Shown here piece by piece: positions 37,001-47,160 of a DNA stretch of 64,000 nucleotides. Position 1 is the stretch's first letter, and every line of letters begins with the position of its first letter. The stretch lies in the NCBI GenBank assembly GCA_037013685.1, contig CM072884.1:113943730-114007729 (forward strand), given 5' to 3'. Below the pieces are notes generated by a model. It saw nothing but the letters and a program-made list of their open reading frames with translations, did no database searches and had not been told where the DNA came from. The position numbers and the translations under genes were made by a program. This stretch comes from Acridotheres tristis. Taxonomy: Eukaryota > Chordata > Aves > Passeriformes > Sturnidae.

Positions 37001-40000
37001 CTCTCTCTGTCCCCCCTCTCTGTCCCCTCTCTGTCCCCTCTCTCTGTCCCCTCTCTCTGTCCCCTCTCTGTCCCCTCTCCCTGTCCCCTCTCCCTGTCCC
37101 CTCTCTCTGTCCCCTCTCCCTGTCCCCTCTCTGTCCCCTCTCTCTGTCCCCTCTCTCTGTCCCCTCTCCCTGTCCCCTCTCCCTGTCCCCTCTCTGTCCC
37201 CTCTCCCTGTCCCCTCTCCCTGTCCCCTCTCTGTCCCCTCTCCCTGTCCCCTCTCCCTGTCGCTCTCCCTGTCCCCTCTCCCTGTCCCCTCTCCCTGTCC
37301 CCTCTCCCTGTCCCCGAGCTCTGTCCCCTCTCCCTGTCCCCTCTCCCTGTCCCCGAGCTCAGCCAGGGCCCAGCTGGTGCCAAAGGCAGTGCCAGGTGCC
37401 CACAGCAGGGTGCTGCTGATCCACAGCTGCTGCAGGGGGACAAACACCTCCCTGCATCCTCAGACAATCACCTCAGCTCTGCCATGGCTGCCTCAGCCCC
37501 AAGTGTCTCAGTTCCTCTGATTTTCTTCACCCTCCAGCTCAGAGGACGTGCAGGGATCCAGCACAGCCCCTGAGGCCCTGGCACAGGGTGCCCAGAGATG
37601 TGGATTCCCCACCCCTGGCAGTGCCCAAGGCCGGTTTGGATGGAGTTTGGAGCAGCCTGGGACAGTGGGAGGTGTCCCTGCCACGCCAGGGGTGGCACTG
37701 CGTGGGCTTTGAGCTCCCTCCCAATCCAAACCAGTCTGGGATGGTGTTGGCTACACATCTGGCAGCACAGCTGGGCAAGGGCAGCAGGGTTGTGGCAACT
37801 CCTCCGCTGCCAGAGATGCAGTTGGGAAGGAGCAGGTGGGATCCAGCTCCTCTCCACGTGCTCCCTGTCCCCAACAGTGTCCCCAGGCTGCTGCTTCTGC
37901 CCTGGGCACAGCCTGGCACAGGGTGGGGGTGCCCATGGCCACACCAAGGGGTCACCATCAGCCTCTCGCCCTCCTTTTTCCTTCAGGGTGGGTAACACCT
38001 GCCACCAGAGGCAAGATGAGACCCAATGGAGCTGTTGTGCATTTAGCTCCATTCTGAGCCGTGCTGGCAGCGTTTCAGGCTGATATTTTTTGCAAGTTCC
38101 ACAGCAGTTCTGTGTCTCCTGGCTGCTGGCAGCTGCAGAGCACTGCTCTGAGTAGGAGGAAAACCACAAAGGCAGCTTTTGAGCAGCTCTCAGCTTTGCC
38201 ACCTACGAAACAAGGCTCTCCTGACAGAAACAAGGCTTTTCTAAGCCAGCAGTCCAGCTGTTCCAGCATTTTTTGAGAGTTCTCATCCCCTGGCAGTGCT
38301 GGAGGCACTCCTGGTTCTCCCAGTGGTTGCAGGGCAGAGAGCAGAGGGTTTTTCCAGGGAGATTCCTCAGGTTCATAGGGAGAACCAGACAATTTATCCA
38401 GCCCTTGCCATGCATGCCTGGAGCTCCTGCCTGCTCCAGAGCAGGCCCTTGTTTCCAACCATCGAGCTCTTTGTGAAGGTGAGCACTGTGTGTTTGTTTA
38501 TGGAGGAGGTTTTGCTGAATTTGACATTTGTTTGATAGCATTGAGCAAGGGAAAAAGGAGAAACAGAACTGGTTTGATTCGTGTGTTTTGTCGGGTTAAA
38601 AGGGCTGCAAAGCTTAATGAACTAACCTATTAACTGTGAGACACTTGGGTTTTAATACTTTTCCTCCTGATTTAATCTAAATTTTTAAGTTGTGCTTTAG
38701 GAGAATCATGTGAAGGGCTTAAAAATGAGACTCCTGATCTCTTGCAGTGTTACACCAAGTCTCACTCAGTAGCTCCTCTGCAAGACTTTGCCTGATTTTA
38801 ACAAAGCCTCTTAACAAATTGCAATATCAATTACCTGAGAGCAACACTTCCATGGCCACCTTCTCCAGGGCTCCCACTTTTCAGCCCTTTAGGCTGAAAT
38901 TTTTAATTAATTGATTTATTCTGCTTGTTACCTTCAGTGCTTTAGACATCATATCTCTGTTTAGGCTGGTAAATATTTCTCTGTTCCTTTCCTGTGGTCA
39001 TAAATTGATTTAACCTATTTTCATCTTGCAGTGACTTGTGCAGATTTATGTCCATGTAGACAAATGAGCTGGAGGCTGTTTCCTTTGGAGGCACTGCTGT
39101 GATTTATACACAGATGTGTTTGTAATTTGTAATTTTTCCAATTGCAGGCTGGCAGTGATGGGGAAAGTATTGGGAACTGCCCGTTCTCTCAGCGCCTCTT
39201 TATGATCCTGTGGCTCAAAGGTGTCATATTTAATGTCACAACCGTGGATCTGAAAAGGTGAGATTCTAACTCTTCATTCTGAGATTTTCACTTTGTAGCA
39301 CATCTTTTCCAAAACGGGGATTTTAAAGGGCGACTCTTTTCTGCCGGGCTGGGAGAGCTGGGTGTGTCCAGCCTGGACCCTTCCAGTGCCTAAAGGGGCT
39401 GATAAAAAGGAGGGAGAGAGACCTTTAATGGCTTTTTCTTTCCCAGAAAACCCGCGGACCTGCAGAACCTGGCCCCGGGCACCAACCCCCCGTTCATGAC
39501 CTTTGATGGGGAAGTGAAAACCGATGTCAACAAGATCGAGGAATTCCTGGAGGAAAAGCTGGCACCGCCCCGGTACCGCATTCCCAATCCCCTTAGGGCT
39601 GCACGGGGGGGGAACCCAGGGCTGGTCCAGCTCAGGGGGGACCTGGAAACAGAGCTGGGGGTGTCCCCAGGCTGTCCCCAAGTCAGGGCTGTGCTGCTCT
39701 CGCTGCTGTCCTTCATCCTGAGCTCACTGCTGGGTCATTCCCAGGGCATGGAATCCAGCCCATGGAAACCTGGGAGCTGCTTTAGAAACTTGACCTTTTC
39801 CCTGCCCTGACTTGGGATTGTTTGAGGCTTCCTTCTTCACACAAATAATTGGTGCGGCGAGGGGGAAGCTCAGGGTGACCTCACTGGTCTCTAAAGCCAC
39901 CTGAAGGACACTGCAGTGAGGTGGGGTCGGGCTCTTGTGCCCTGTCCCAAGTGAAGGGATGAGAGGAAATGGCCTCAAGTTATGCCAAGGGAGGTTCAGA

Positions 40001-43000
40001 TTGGAGATTGGAAAACATGTTTTCCTTTCAAAAGTGGTCAGGCATTGGAATGAGTTGCCCAGGGTGGATCACCATCTCTGGAAGTGTTCCAGTCACCTGG
40101 ACGTGGTGCTTGGGGACATGGTTTGGGGTGGGGATGGGGGGACTGGATGGTGCTGAAGGTGTTTTCCAAGCCTGGTGACTCTGGGATTCTGTGAAGCCAA
40201 GGGCAGTGAACACAAGGGACGTGCTGGGGCTCTTTCAGAGTGTCCAGTGGCTCCATCAGGCTGCACAGGAGGGTCTGAGTTTTGATTTTCCTCCCCCGCC
40301 CCAGCAGCTCTTCCCACCTCACCCCAAACCCCTCTGTCCCTCCATTGTCCCAGCATTGTGTCCCCTACCCCCCAGATCTTTTCTCCTCTGGGATATCAGT
40401 CCCCTCCCTGTGCTCCCTTCTCAAGCTGCCAAACCTGACTTAAACCAGGGAAGCAGCTGCTTTCCTCCACTTTGTTCCATTTTTTATCCATCTTTGCCTC
40501 CACCTTCTTCCATTTTTATGCACCCCTGGCAGCTACAGCTCCTGGGATGGCTGCTGTCAGCTTGCTGATGCCCTGGGCTGGGCCAGGAGCCTGAGAGGAG
40601 CAGCAGCTCCTGCGAGTGGGGATTTTCCCTCCACTCCTCCTCATGGCAGGAGCCACATTCCAGGCTCCTCACCTCTGGAGGAGAAAGCCTGGAAGACACC
40701 CTGAGATGTTTGGGTATTGTTTGCAGCAATAAGAGTCATTTCCCATTGCCCTCAGGAAAAGATTATTTAGGTAGGGTTGAAAATAAGTCATTTTTAGTTT
40801 AGGATGGTTCCCTTTGAGGCTGTATGTGGTCACCCTCCAAATAAATGTGTATTAATTAGTGGAGACAAAAATAAAGGATAATTGGGTCACTTCTTTTTGT
40901 TTCTCTGAACTTCTCAGGTATCCCAAACTTGCACCGAAGCACCTTGAGTCGAACTCTGCAGGAAATGATGTCTTTGCAAAATTCTCTGCATTTATAAAGA
41001 ACCCGAGAAAAGATGCAAATGAAAGTAGGTGCTGCAGTGCTGTCATCAGCCCTGGGAGGGAGAAACCAGACCTGTGCAGTTGTAGGACACTGCTGGAGAT
41101 GTCCCATTTCTAGCTCAGGTTAAACAAGGATATTCCAGAGCGTGGAGGCTTTGGAAATCTGTGCTAGTTCCCTCCTTTAATCGAGGATTCCAAGAGTTGG
41201 TGAAATCAGATTCTGCTGTCACCATGGGAGCACCAATTCCAGCCTCTCCTCACTCCTTCAGCTCTGGGCTCTGTGAGGCTGCACCTTTCCCACAGCTTTG
41301 CCGAAAGCACAGCCCTCTGGAAGTGAGACATTCCCTATTTCCATAAATCATGGGGATCCCAGCCCCTTGGCACATCCCTAAAGCAAATCCCTCAAGACGA
41401 CCAGGAATAGCCCTAGGCTGGAGGAAGGCAGGGTGAGATGAAATATTAGGGAGAAATCCTTTCCTGTGAGGGTGGTGAGGCCCTGGCACAGGTTGGTTGT
41501 GGTCTCTCCATCCCTGGCAGTGCCCAAGGCCAGGTTGGACACTGGGAGCAGCTGGGGACAGTGGGAGGTGTCCCTGCCATGGCAGGGCTGGCACTGGATG
41601 AGCTTTGAGGTCCCTCCCAACCCAAACCATTCCAGGGTTCTTTCTCTGTCCTTCAGCTCTCAGGCCTGTTCCCTGGGCTGGCTTTGAACACCCTGCAGTG
41701 GCATCCCAGGGACTTGGTGTTGTCACCCCGGCTGTGCTGCCCTGCCTTGGGCAAGCACTGGCCCCAGGGCAGGAGTCAGTGTGAGGGCAGGGCCAGGCCA
41801 CAGAGGGGTTTGAGGAGCCATTCCTGGTAACACAGCCCCAGGATGGTTGTTCCCAGAACTGCTTTTAGCTCCTTAGAGCCCTTATCCCAGCATTAAGGTT
41901 TAAGCCTAGGATCAAGGAATTCAGGAGTTGGCACAACCACATGTCTGGGCTGGTGCCAGGAGACAGGATGCAGGAGTGGCTTGGTGTCACAGGGACCTTG
42001 GTACAGGCTTGAATGATCTTTTTATTGTCTTAACCCAGATTTGGAAAAATCTTTGCTTAAAGCCCTGAAGAAGCTGGACAACTATTTAAACAGCCCCCTG
42101 CCTGATGAAATCGATGCTTACAGCACGGAGGAGATCGCTGTTTCCAGCCGGAAATTCCTGGATGGAGATGAGCTCACCTTAGCAGATTGCAACCTCCTAC
42201 CAAAGCTCCACATAATCAAGGTTTGCATTTGCTTTTTTAGCCTCCTGGAGTGAAGGGAAGCCTGGCAGCTGAAATGGCAGAGGGATCCTTTCTCTATTCT
42301 GAGGGCACAGCCAGGGACACCGAGGCCATTTCCTCGGGGTGATCCTCACTTGGATGGCTGCAGTCTGGAAGAGCAGTTTCATATCTGTGCTGTGACTGCA
42401 GTGGTGGAGCTTCTCACAGCCACTGGGATGAAATGAGTGCTGGATTCAGGGCTGCACAGAAGTCTTCTCATCTGCATTTCACATGCAAAGTGCACATGAC
42501 CACAGCCAAGGAAGGTTACCTTGTATTGTCCATCCCAATTTCTGTCTCTCCCATGTTTAATATCCAATTCTGACAGTGGCCTCCACCCACTGCCTCCCAG
42601 GCAAGGCTCCAAGGCTCCTTTTGCAAGGCTGTGGAGCATCCACACACACCTGAACAGCTCCAGTGACCTGGGACTGGTGTTGTCACAGCCCAGAAGGCTG
42701 TGGAAGAAGGAGAGGGATTTTTCACAATGGCATGGAGTGACAGGACAAGGAGGAATGGCCTTGAGCTGAAGGAGAGAAGGGTTAAATAGGGTATTGGGCA
42801 GGAATTGTTCCCTGGCAGGGTGGGCAGGGCTGGCACAGGGTGCCCAGAGCAGCTGTGGCTGCCCCTGGATCCCTGGCAGTGCCCAAGGCCAGGTTGGACA
42901 CTGGGACAGTGGGAGGTGTCCCTGCCATGGGATGGCATGGGGATGAGTTTTAAGGTCCCTCCAACCCAAACCATTCTGTGATTCTACTCTGCAAGGCTCT

Positions 43001-43930
43001 AGAAGAAAAATGACCACACTGGAATTTCATTTGTTTTCAAACAAACAAGGTCACTTCAGGGAGTTTCCTGTTAGGCTCCAGCTCTGTCAGAGGAAGAGGG
43101 AATCCAATCACTTTCCAGCACCTCCACAAGTGAAAACTTTGCCCAGCCATCTCCTCCTGGCTGATCCTATTGCAGACAGCAGCCGAGGATGAACCTTTCC
43201 CACACTCAGGCCCTGGGAGGCAGCCAGGGCCAGCACAGAGGAGAATCCCCTCGGGTCAGGTGAATGTCTGGAGAAGGACAGAGGAGGAATGTCACACTGT
43301 CACATCACCCTTGCTGCCTGCAGGCAGGGATTAGGGCTCAGCCAAGAGTTGTCCTCCCTGATCATTTGAAATTAAGGGTATTAATATAAAAGTTTCCAAG
43401 TGTGGGACAATTTATTCCTGTAGGATCATTCTTTTAATTCTGGCTTAAGTTTGCTGGGTTAACCTGTATCTCTCCCAGTTTGTTCTACTGGTCCACATGG
43501 CTTTGTATATCTTTATCAAGATATAGATATAAATACAGATATGGATACAAAACAATTCCTTTGCAAGGATTTCTGCAGCTTTCTTCATCCCATGTCTTCT
43601 CTTTATGTCTTTCCCTCTTCTTTCCCCTTGGTCACCAACACCACCAGACTCACACACTGGAAATGAAAAATGGGCATAAAGAGTACGTTTGGAATATTTG
43701 GGAGTTTTTGAAAATTACATGGGTAATGATGTTTTTCTTCTTTTTCATTTTTTTTCTTTTATTGAAAGGTTGTTGCCAAAAAATACCGAAATTTTCATTT
43801 CCCACCTGAAATGACAGGGATTTCGAGATACTTGAAAAACGCATATGCAAGAGATGAATTTACAAACACGTGCCCTGCTGACCAGGAGATTGAATATGCA
43901 TATTTGGATGTGGCAAAGAGGATGAAGTAA
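19252..43930 (+). CDS. CLIC6: CLIC6, chloride intracellular channel 6 (six coding exons)
   Basis: CLIC proteins switch between a soluble GST-like fold with glutathione-dependent activity and a membrane-inserted form. CLIC6 (parchorin) has an extra long N-terminus and occurs in water-secreting epithelia. Coding exons: 19252-22002, 39148-39257, 39447-39572, 40918-41024, 42039-42220, 43769-43930. All introns are GT/AG, phases join correctly, and the total is 3438 bases (1145 aa). Residues 1-910 are low-complexity and acidic with tandem repeats; residues from DISLFVK (about 911) form the CLIC module. It has the redox motif CPFS (928-931), the putative membrane helix (about 933-948), GTNPPF, the acidic foot-loop region (SPLPDEID) and [11 protein letters not shown]. 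One oddity: in the last exon the usual GIWRYL reads GISRYL (TGG to TCG). The start codon is in good context but not forced by an upstream stop. Confidence 0.93.
22003..24950 (+). other. CLIC6 intron 1, left part
   Basis: Intronic DNA with A runs at about 22406, 23146 and 24194 and a T run at about 23562. A CR1-like tail fragment lies near 24865-24955. No further exon recognised. Confidence 0.6.
24960..25945. repeat. 19-bp minisatellite
   Basis: About 50 copies of a unit like GGGGCAGTGCTGTGATTTG, with common GGGGTCA, TGTGTG and GCTGTCCTG variants. Lies in CLIC6 intron 1. Confidence 0.97.
26187..26580 (+). mobile_element. CR1 LINE 3' fragments
   Basis: A short CR1 tail (GGCCCCTTCCAACCCAAACC) is followed by a longer plus-strand piece with GGAGCTGGGAAAGGAG, GGCAGAGTGGTCAGGCC, GAGCTGCCCAGGGAGG and CTTGGTGATTCTGGGAT. 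Confidence 0.8.
26684..26820 (-). mobile_element. CR1 LINE 3' fragment
   Basis: Inverted CR1 tail: GGTTTGGGTTGGAAAAGACC, CCATGGCAGGGACACCTCCC, then TCCAACCTGGCC. Confidence 0.8.
27790..27885 (+). mobile_element. CR1 LINE 3' tail fragment
   Basis: AAGGTGTCCCTGCCATGGCA, then TTTAAGGTCCTTCCAACCC and AAACCATTCC: the terminal part of a plus-strand CR1 copy. Confidence 0.75.
27886..29435 (+). other. CLIC6 intron 1, middle part
   Basis: No exon recognised. Simple-sequence patches at 28233-28248 (T run), 28929-28960 (GA-rich) and 28979-28994 (A run). Confidence 0.5.
29440..30530. repeat. AT-rich minisatellite with inverted core
   Basis: About twelve to thirteen units of 80-92 bases. Each carries a conserved core ATCTACCTAGAAGTATGTAG-AT whose ends ATCTAC and GTAGAT are inverted, bounded by direct TAGTTTTTAT copies, then TATATA-rich spacer. 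The core is far better conserved than the spacer. Confidence 0.93.
31305..31397. repeat. 23-bp direct repeat, four copies
   Basis: Four near-perfect copies of AATCACAATTATTCCTGTAG-GAG. Confidence 0.95.
31400..32305 (+). other. CLIC6 intron 1, no exon seen
   Basis: T run at 31649-31671 and AT-rich sequence; no coding or repeat family recognised. Confidence 0.45.
32310..32475 (+). mobile_element. CR1 LINE 3' fragment
   Basis: GTGGCTGCCCCTGGATCCCT, ACTGGGAGGTGTCCCTGG and TCCTTTCCAACCCAAACC in order, ending ATTCCATAATTCT. Confidence 0.8.
32885..33815. repeat. 30-bp minisatellite
   Basis: About 30 copies of a unit made of AATTCCTTTTATCACCTCC then AGTGTAAAGGT, some with an extra AAAGTT. Because the unit is a multiple of three, the minus strand stays open for 250 codons as a 10-residue peptide repeat; I regard this as an artefact. 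Confidence 0.95.
33830..35325 (+). other. CLIC6 intron 1, right part
   Basis: No exon recognised. Short CR1-like pieces at about 34110-34195 and 35120-35170 (CCTTGGGCACTGCCAGGGAT). Confidence 0.5.
35333..36245 (+). mobile_element. CR1 LINE 3' fragment split by an insertion
   Basis: The CR1 piece at 35333-35492 continues at 36086-36245, as shown by alignment to the uninterrupted copy at 26240-26570. The intervening 588 bases are a later insertion. Confidence 0.85.
35493..36080 (+). mobile_element. LTR-like element, family B, inserted in CR1
   Basis: 588 bp, flanked by AGAGT at 35488-35492 and 36081-36085. Carries a TATATAAAGC box-like sequence near 35705-35717 and AATAAA at 35992-35997, as expected of an LTR. 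A related sequence with a tandem internal duplication is at about 53215-53955. Its ends are not a clean TG...CA, so the family is unassigned. Confidence 0.7.
36430..36545 (+). mobile_element. CR1 LINE 3' fragment
   Basis: GTGGCCCTTGGGGACAGGGT, then GGGGTGGCACTGG and TTGTGAGATTGTG, another short CR1 tail. Confidence 0.65.
36630..37365. repeat. CTGTCCCCTCTC minisatellite
   Basis: Over 700 bases of 11-12-base units, CTGTCCCCTCTC and variants, in CLIC6 intron 1. Strand asymmetry is extreme: almost no purines except one G per unit on the plus strand. Confidence 0.96.
37570..37745 (+). mobile_element. CR1 LINE 3' fragment
   Basis: GCCCTGGCACAGGGTGCCC, CCCTGGCAGTGCCCAAGGCC, then GGAGGTGTCCCTGCCA. 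Confidence 0.8.
38410..38478 (+). CDS. CLIC6: Putative alternative CLIC6 first exon (short isoform)
   Basis: An open frame ends with PTIELFVK followed exactly by the donor GTGAGC, in phase 0, matching the phase of the exon 2 acceptor at 39148. IELFVK immediately before [11 protein letters not shown] is the conserved junction of short CLIC proteins (for example CLIC4 and CLIC5). An in-frame ATG at 38410 would give a 23-codon exon and a protein of about 251 aa. The frame is open upstream to another ATG at 38296. Seen directly: frame, motif, splice site. Transcription from here is inferred. Confidence 0.65.
39148..39257 (+). CDS. CLIC6: CLIC6 exon 2
   Basis: Encodes [18 protein letters not shown] and on to TTVDLK plus two bases of Arg. 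It carries the glutaredoxin-like CPFS site and the start of the putative membrane segment. Acceptor TTGCAG, donor GTGAGA. Confidence 0.95.
39447..39572 (+). CDS. CLIC6: CLIC6 exon 3
   Basis: Encodes [19 protein letters not shown] through [15 protein letters not shown], the second half of the thioredoxin-fold domain. Acceptor CCCAG, donor GTACCG. Confidence 0.95.
39955..40195 (+). mobile_element. CR1 LINE 3' fragment in CLIC6 intron 3
   Basis: GAAATGGCCTCAAGTTATGC, GTGGTCAGGCATTGGAATGA, GTTGCCCAGGG and TGACTCTGGGATTCTGTG in order. Confidence 0.8.
40918..41024 (+). CDS. CLIC6: CLIC6 exon 4
   Basis: Encodes [19 protein letters not shown] and [14 protein letters not shown], the start of the helical domain. 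Acceptor TCTCAG, donor GTAGGT. Confidence 0.95.
41395..41645 (+). mobile_element. CR1 LINE 3' fragment in CLIC6 intron 4
   Basis: GGCAGTGCCCAAGGCCAGGT, GGTGTCCCTGCCATGGCAGG, GGTCCCTCCCAACCCAAACC. Confidence 0.8.
42039..42220 (+). CDS. CLIC6: CLIC6 exon 5
   Basis: Encodes [39 protein letters not shown] and HIIK. Contains the acidic loop and the conserved ADCNLLPKL helix. Acceptor ACCCAG, donor GTTTGC. Confidence 0.95.
42735..42990 (+). mobile_element. CR1 LINE 3' fragment in CLIC6 intron 5
   Basis: ATTGTTCCCTGGCAGGGTGG, GTGGCTGCCCCTGGATCCCT and a tail ending CCATTCTGTGATTCTA. Confidence 0.85.
43769..43930 (+). CDS. CLIC6: CLIC6 exon 6 and stop
   Basis: Encodes [17 protein letters not shown], then [15 protein letters not shown] and the terminal VAKRMK, with stop TAA at 43928-43930. 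The family Trp in GIWRYL is replaced by Ser here. I could not identify a clear AATAAA in the following few hundred bases. Confidence 0.95.
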   Translation, partial: VVAKKYRNFHFPPEMTGISRYLKNAYARDEFTNTCPADQEIEYAYLDVAKRMK

Positions 43931-44504
43931 CCAGAAGATGCCTCTGTTTATTGCTTCTGTGATGGGCAACAGACAAGCTGGAAAAGAAAAAACCAGCAGA
44001 GATTCTGTGGTGTGATTTCAAGTTCTGTTATTGGCCAATCCTTTTATAATGATTATATTGCATTATTTACTCCTTCTTAAATTATGTGTGTGTGTGTTTG
44101 TGTGTCTTGCATGCAGGAAAGACGGTTGTCCATTCCAAGGAAAAGGCATCCATCAATCGTAAAGATTTGTAGGATTTAGGGACACAGTGTAGGTCACACA
44201 CTTACAGCAATAGCACAGACTAAATAGCTGCATTTTGAGAAGAAAGAGTCCTGTTTGAATACCTTGAACCTGTCATTAGAGCTGCCTCTGGTCTCTGCTT
44301 CACAGTCCTTGCCAAACCTCACCTTTCACTGGATGGTTTCTCTTTGCTTCACTGCCCTGACCCAGCAGCCCCTGATTGACCCAACCTGCAGGTGGGACCA
44401 CACCTGATGTCCCCCAAGCCTCTGCTCTGGGCTGGAGCCCTGCAGGGCAGCTCCACCAGGAACAATTCCTTTTTCCATTGCACGAGTCTCCTTTGGTGCA
44501 GAAA

Positions 44505-44859
44505 AGAAAGAAAGGAAGGAGAATTCCTGTGTTCCCCTCTCTCAAGGCTGCAGAAGTGCTCAAACTTCCCTCCTGCTGCTCCCACAGACAGGAACGCTGC
44601 CCTAGGGACTCTCTGCTCTTGGGCATTGGGCAAGGGAGGGGGGAGACACTTGGTTGTCCTCGTGGACAGAAGAAATGGGTGAACATCCCATCCCAAACGC
44701 TCATGTGGGATTTGTCATCCTTCCGTGATTGTTATTTGGTTTTGGAAAGCAGAGGGGAGGAGGAGAGGCCCAAGAAAGGAACAATCCTTCAGTGACCCTG
44801 AGAGGAGGGGCAGTGAGGGGGGTCGGGCTCTGCTCCCAGGGAACAGGGACAGGACAAGG
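44505..44859. repeat. Left outer arm of inverted duplication
   Basis: Near-perfect reverse complement of 50530-50886; for example GAAGTGCTCAAACTTCCCTC here against GAGGGAAGTTTGAGCACTTC at the right. Confidence 0.93.
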
Positions 44860-45135
44860 TGAAATGGCCTCAGGCTGGGCCAGGGGAGGCTCAGCTTGGA
44901 CAGCAGCAGGAATTTCCCCATGGAAAGGGTGGTCAGACATTAGGAAGAACTGCCCAGGGAGGTTTGGAGTGCCCATCCCTGGAGGTGGCACCTGGAGGTG
45001 GCACTCAGTGCTCTGGGCTGGGGACAAGGTGGGCGTGGGGCACAGCTGGGACTCCATGGGCTGGGAGGGCTTTTCCAGCCTCAGGGACTCAGGGATGCTG
45101 TGAAAGTTATCCCAGAGGAATGAAAACATCATCCT
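44860..45135 (+). mobile_element. CR1 LINE 3' fragment
   Basis: GAAATGGCCTCAGGCTGGGC, GGTGGTCAGACATTAGGAAG, GCCCAGGGAGGTTTGG. It lies between the two left arm segments and is absent from the right side of the inverted duplication. Confidence 0.8.
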
Positions 45136-45499
45136 GGAGAAAGGCCGTGCCCTGGAGCCGCCCAGGAGCAGCCCCGAGGCTGGAGGTGCCAACACGGGGC
45201 TCCAGGCACGGCTGCTGAGCCCTGAGCCCTGTGGGGCTGCCCGGCAGGAGCAGCAGAGCCCCAGAGCTGCAATGCTGCTGCAGTGCTGTGTGTGCTGCTC
45301 TGCCTCTTTGGCTGCACAGCCCCGTGCAGCTGCTGCCACAGGGATGTGTCAGAACAGCCCAGAGCTGCTGCTGCCTCAGCTGGGGCTGCACTGAGGGAAC
45401 CCCTCCTGCCCTGCACAAGGCGGCTCAGGGCAGGCAGGGCTGCACAGGAACGCACCCGGCCTGGCTCGCTGGCCACGGGCAGCGCCACAGCGGGGCTGG

Positions 45500-45779
45500 G
45501 GTGGCTTCGCTGTGGCGGCTGCACAGCCCTGCTGCAAAGGGCTTCCCAGCACGGCTCTCTCTCAGCCGGGCTCCGCGGGCGCCTTTCGTTTGCCTGCAGA
45601 GAGCAGGGACAGCCCTGCCCTGCCGGCCCAGCCGGGAACTCTCCCGCTGCCGCTGGGGCTGAGCAGTCACTGCTCACAGGGGACTCCGTGGCACTGAGAG
45701 TGAAAATGCAGCAGCACCTCTGACACACAGCAAACGGAATACGGACACTCTTTTCTTGGGTCTTACAAACTTTATTAGA
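45500..45779. repeat. Left inner arm of inverted duplication
   Basis: Reverse complement of 50230-50510, including TGCTGCTG-rich and GGCACTGAGAG blocks and the shared polyadenylation-signal region. Confidence 0.93.
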
Positions 45780-45875
45780 AAATACACTAATTCTTCTGTA
45801 ATTTGAACACTTCTATTTTTTTTGGTAAATTTCTAGGAAACTGAATGGAGACAAGTGGCAAGACTAAGAGATCTC

Positions 45876-46070
45876 TCACTTTCTCCTCAGCAAAGACTCT
45901 AGGTCATACAGGAATTGCCACCATTTCTTCTCATCCGAGTCCTCCTCCTTGCTCTCTCGTACTGCCAGCACTGACCCTGGCGCTGTCTCCTCCTGGGGCT
46001 CCCTGAGAGCCTGGGCTCCCAGCCAGCTGGGCAAGGGGCTGGGGGCCGGGAGTTGGGGTTCGCCTTGTCC
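45876..46070 (-). pseudogene. Truncated inverted copy of the SQW-repeat gene
   Basis: Minus-strand frame of 64 codons plus stop TGA (45876-45878). It reads LPSWLGAQ near its start and KKWWQFLYDLESLLRRK at its end. The first part matches LPSWLAAP of the plus-strand copy (about 47370-47395); the last part resembles KVLQFLDDLEPSL at about 48520-48555. The Trp-repeat region between them is missing, so this copy is an internally deleted relative. A polyadenylation signal AATAAA (minus strand, 45771-45776) follows in the shared arm. An upstream in-frame stop at 46071-46073 means a 5' exon or a break must be assumed. Function unknown. Confidence 0.5.
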
Positions 46071-46179
46071 TCACTCATCGCTGTTGTCCTCTGCTGCAGA
46101 GGGATCCAGGAACCTCCTTCCTCCTGAGGGAGCGGGACCCACGGGAGTGATATCGGGGCTGGTTGTGTGCAATGGGACA

Positions 46180-47160
46180 TGACACAAACAGGGTTCAGTC
46201 GCTTTGGGAGAAATAAATGAGTTTTTTAGCCGATTTGGGAGAGAGAACTAGTTTCGATGGCGCTCGTCTCTTGCACCTGGCGATGGTGCCGCAGCCGAGC
46301 GCAGCCCTGGGGGCCGCTGTGCGAGTGCATTGGGAAGGGCACGGGCACCATTTCAGCGCCGTGTGTCTTTGTGCTTCATGTTTGTGCTGCCCGTGCTTCA
46401 TGTTTGGGCTGGCGGGAGCCGCGCTCCCCTCAGAGCCCCTGAGGGCGGCAGCAATGGCGGCGCCGCTCCCTCAGCGCCCGGGCCCGGCCCCGGCGGGCGG
46501 GGAGCCCTCGGCAGCGCCCTGGGGGCAGCAGGGACCGAGCCCCGGCCCCGGGCTCTGTGCCCGTGGCGCCGCAGGGACACAGAGGGGACACCTGCAAGAG
46601 CGGCTGCCATGCTCGGCCATTGCCCCGAGCCGGCTGCAGCAGCCGCCCCTGGCCTGGTGGAAGCGCACGAGGCTCTCGTGGTGCCCCTGGTGCAGCTTGG
46701 CCAGGTGCCCGTGCATGGCCCCGGCCTCGCGTGGTGCCCCTGCCCCGCTCAGCTTCCCGTGCCCTGCAAAGGCGCCCAGGCTGCGCTCGCTGCCCCTGGC
46801 TGGCACTGCTAAAGGCAGGGACGAGCCCCGGTGCCCGGGCACAGCCCTGAGGGACAGCCCTGCTCCCCGGCCTCCCGCGGCACTGCGGCCGCTGCCCACA
46901 AGTCCCTGGCACGTCCCTGTGCCAATTGCTCGTGCCCTGGGCAGCGCAGCCTGCAAACGCAGGGCTCTGCAGTGTGGGGCTGGGGCTGTCGTGTGGCAGC
47001 GTGGCCAAAGCCTCTCAGGGCTCTGGGCACAGCAGGGGCCACAAGGCCACAAAGTGCGGGGGCTGCTCTGTGCCGGTTCCTGTCTGCTCCCCTCTTGTTG
47101 AGGTGCCGGGGTGGCCCTTGGTAACGGTGGAGCTTCGTGTCAGGGCCGTTGGTGTTGGGG
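46180..47160. promoter_or_regulatory. GC-rich spacer between head-to-head gene copies
   Basis: CpG- and GC-rich block lying between the minus-strand copy and the plus-strand copy of the SQW gene; long open frames on both strands reflect base composition. A shared divergent promoter is a reasonable inference but no core promoter element was identified. Confidence 0.35.

Noticed and set aside
36547..37573. Ser/Pro/Leu/Cys and Arg/Gly/Asp/Glu repeat proteins on both strands
   Set aside because: Products of the CTGTCCCCTCTC minisatellite within a CLIC6 intron.
46217..47101. Long plus-strand and minus-strand frames in the GC-rich spacer
   Set aside because: Both strands are open, composition is Ala/Pro/Arg/Gly-rich, and no conserved motif was recognised; kept only as a possible divergent promoter region.
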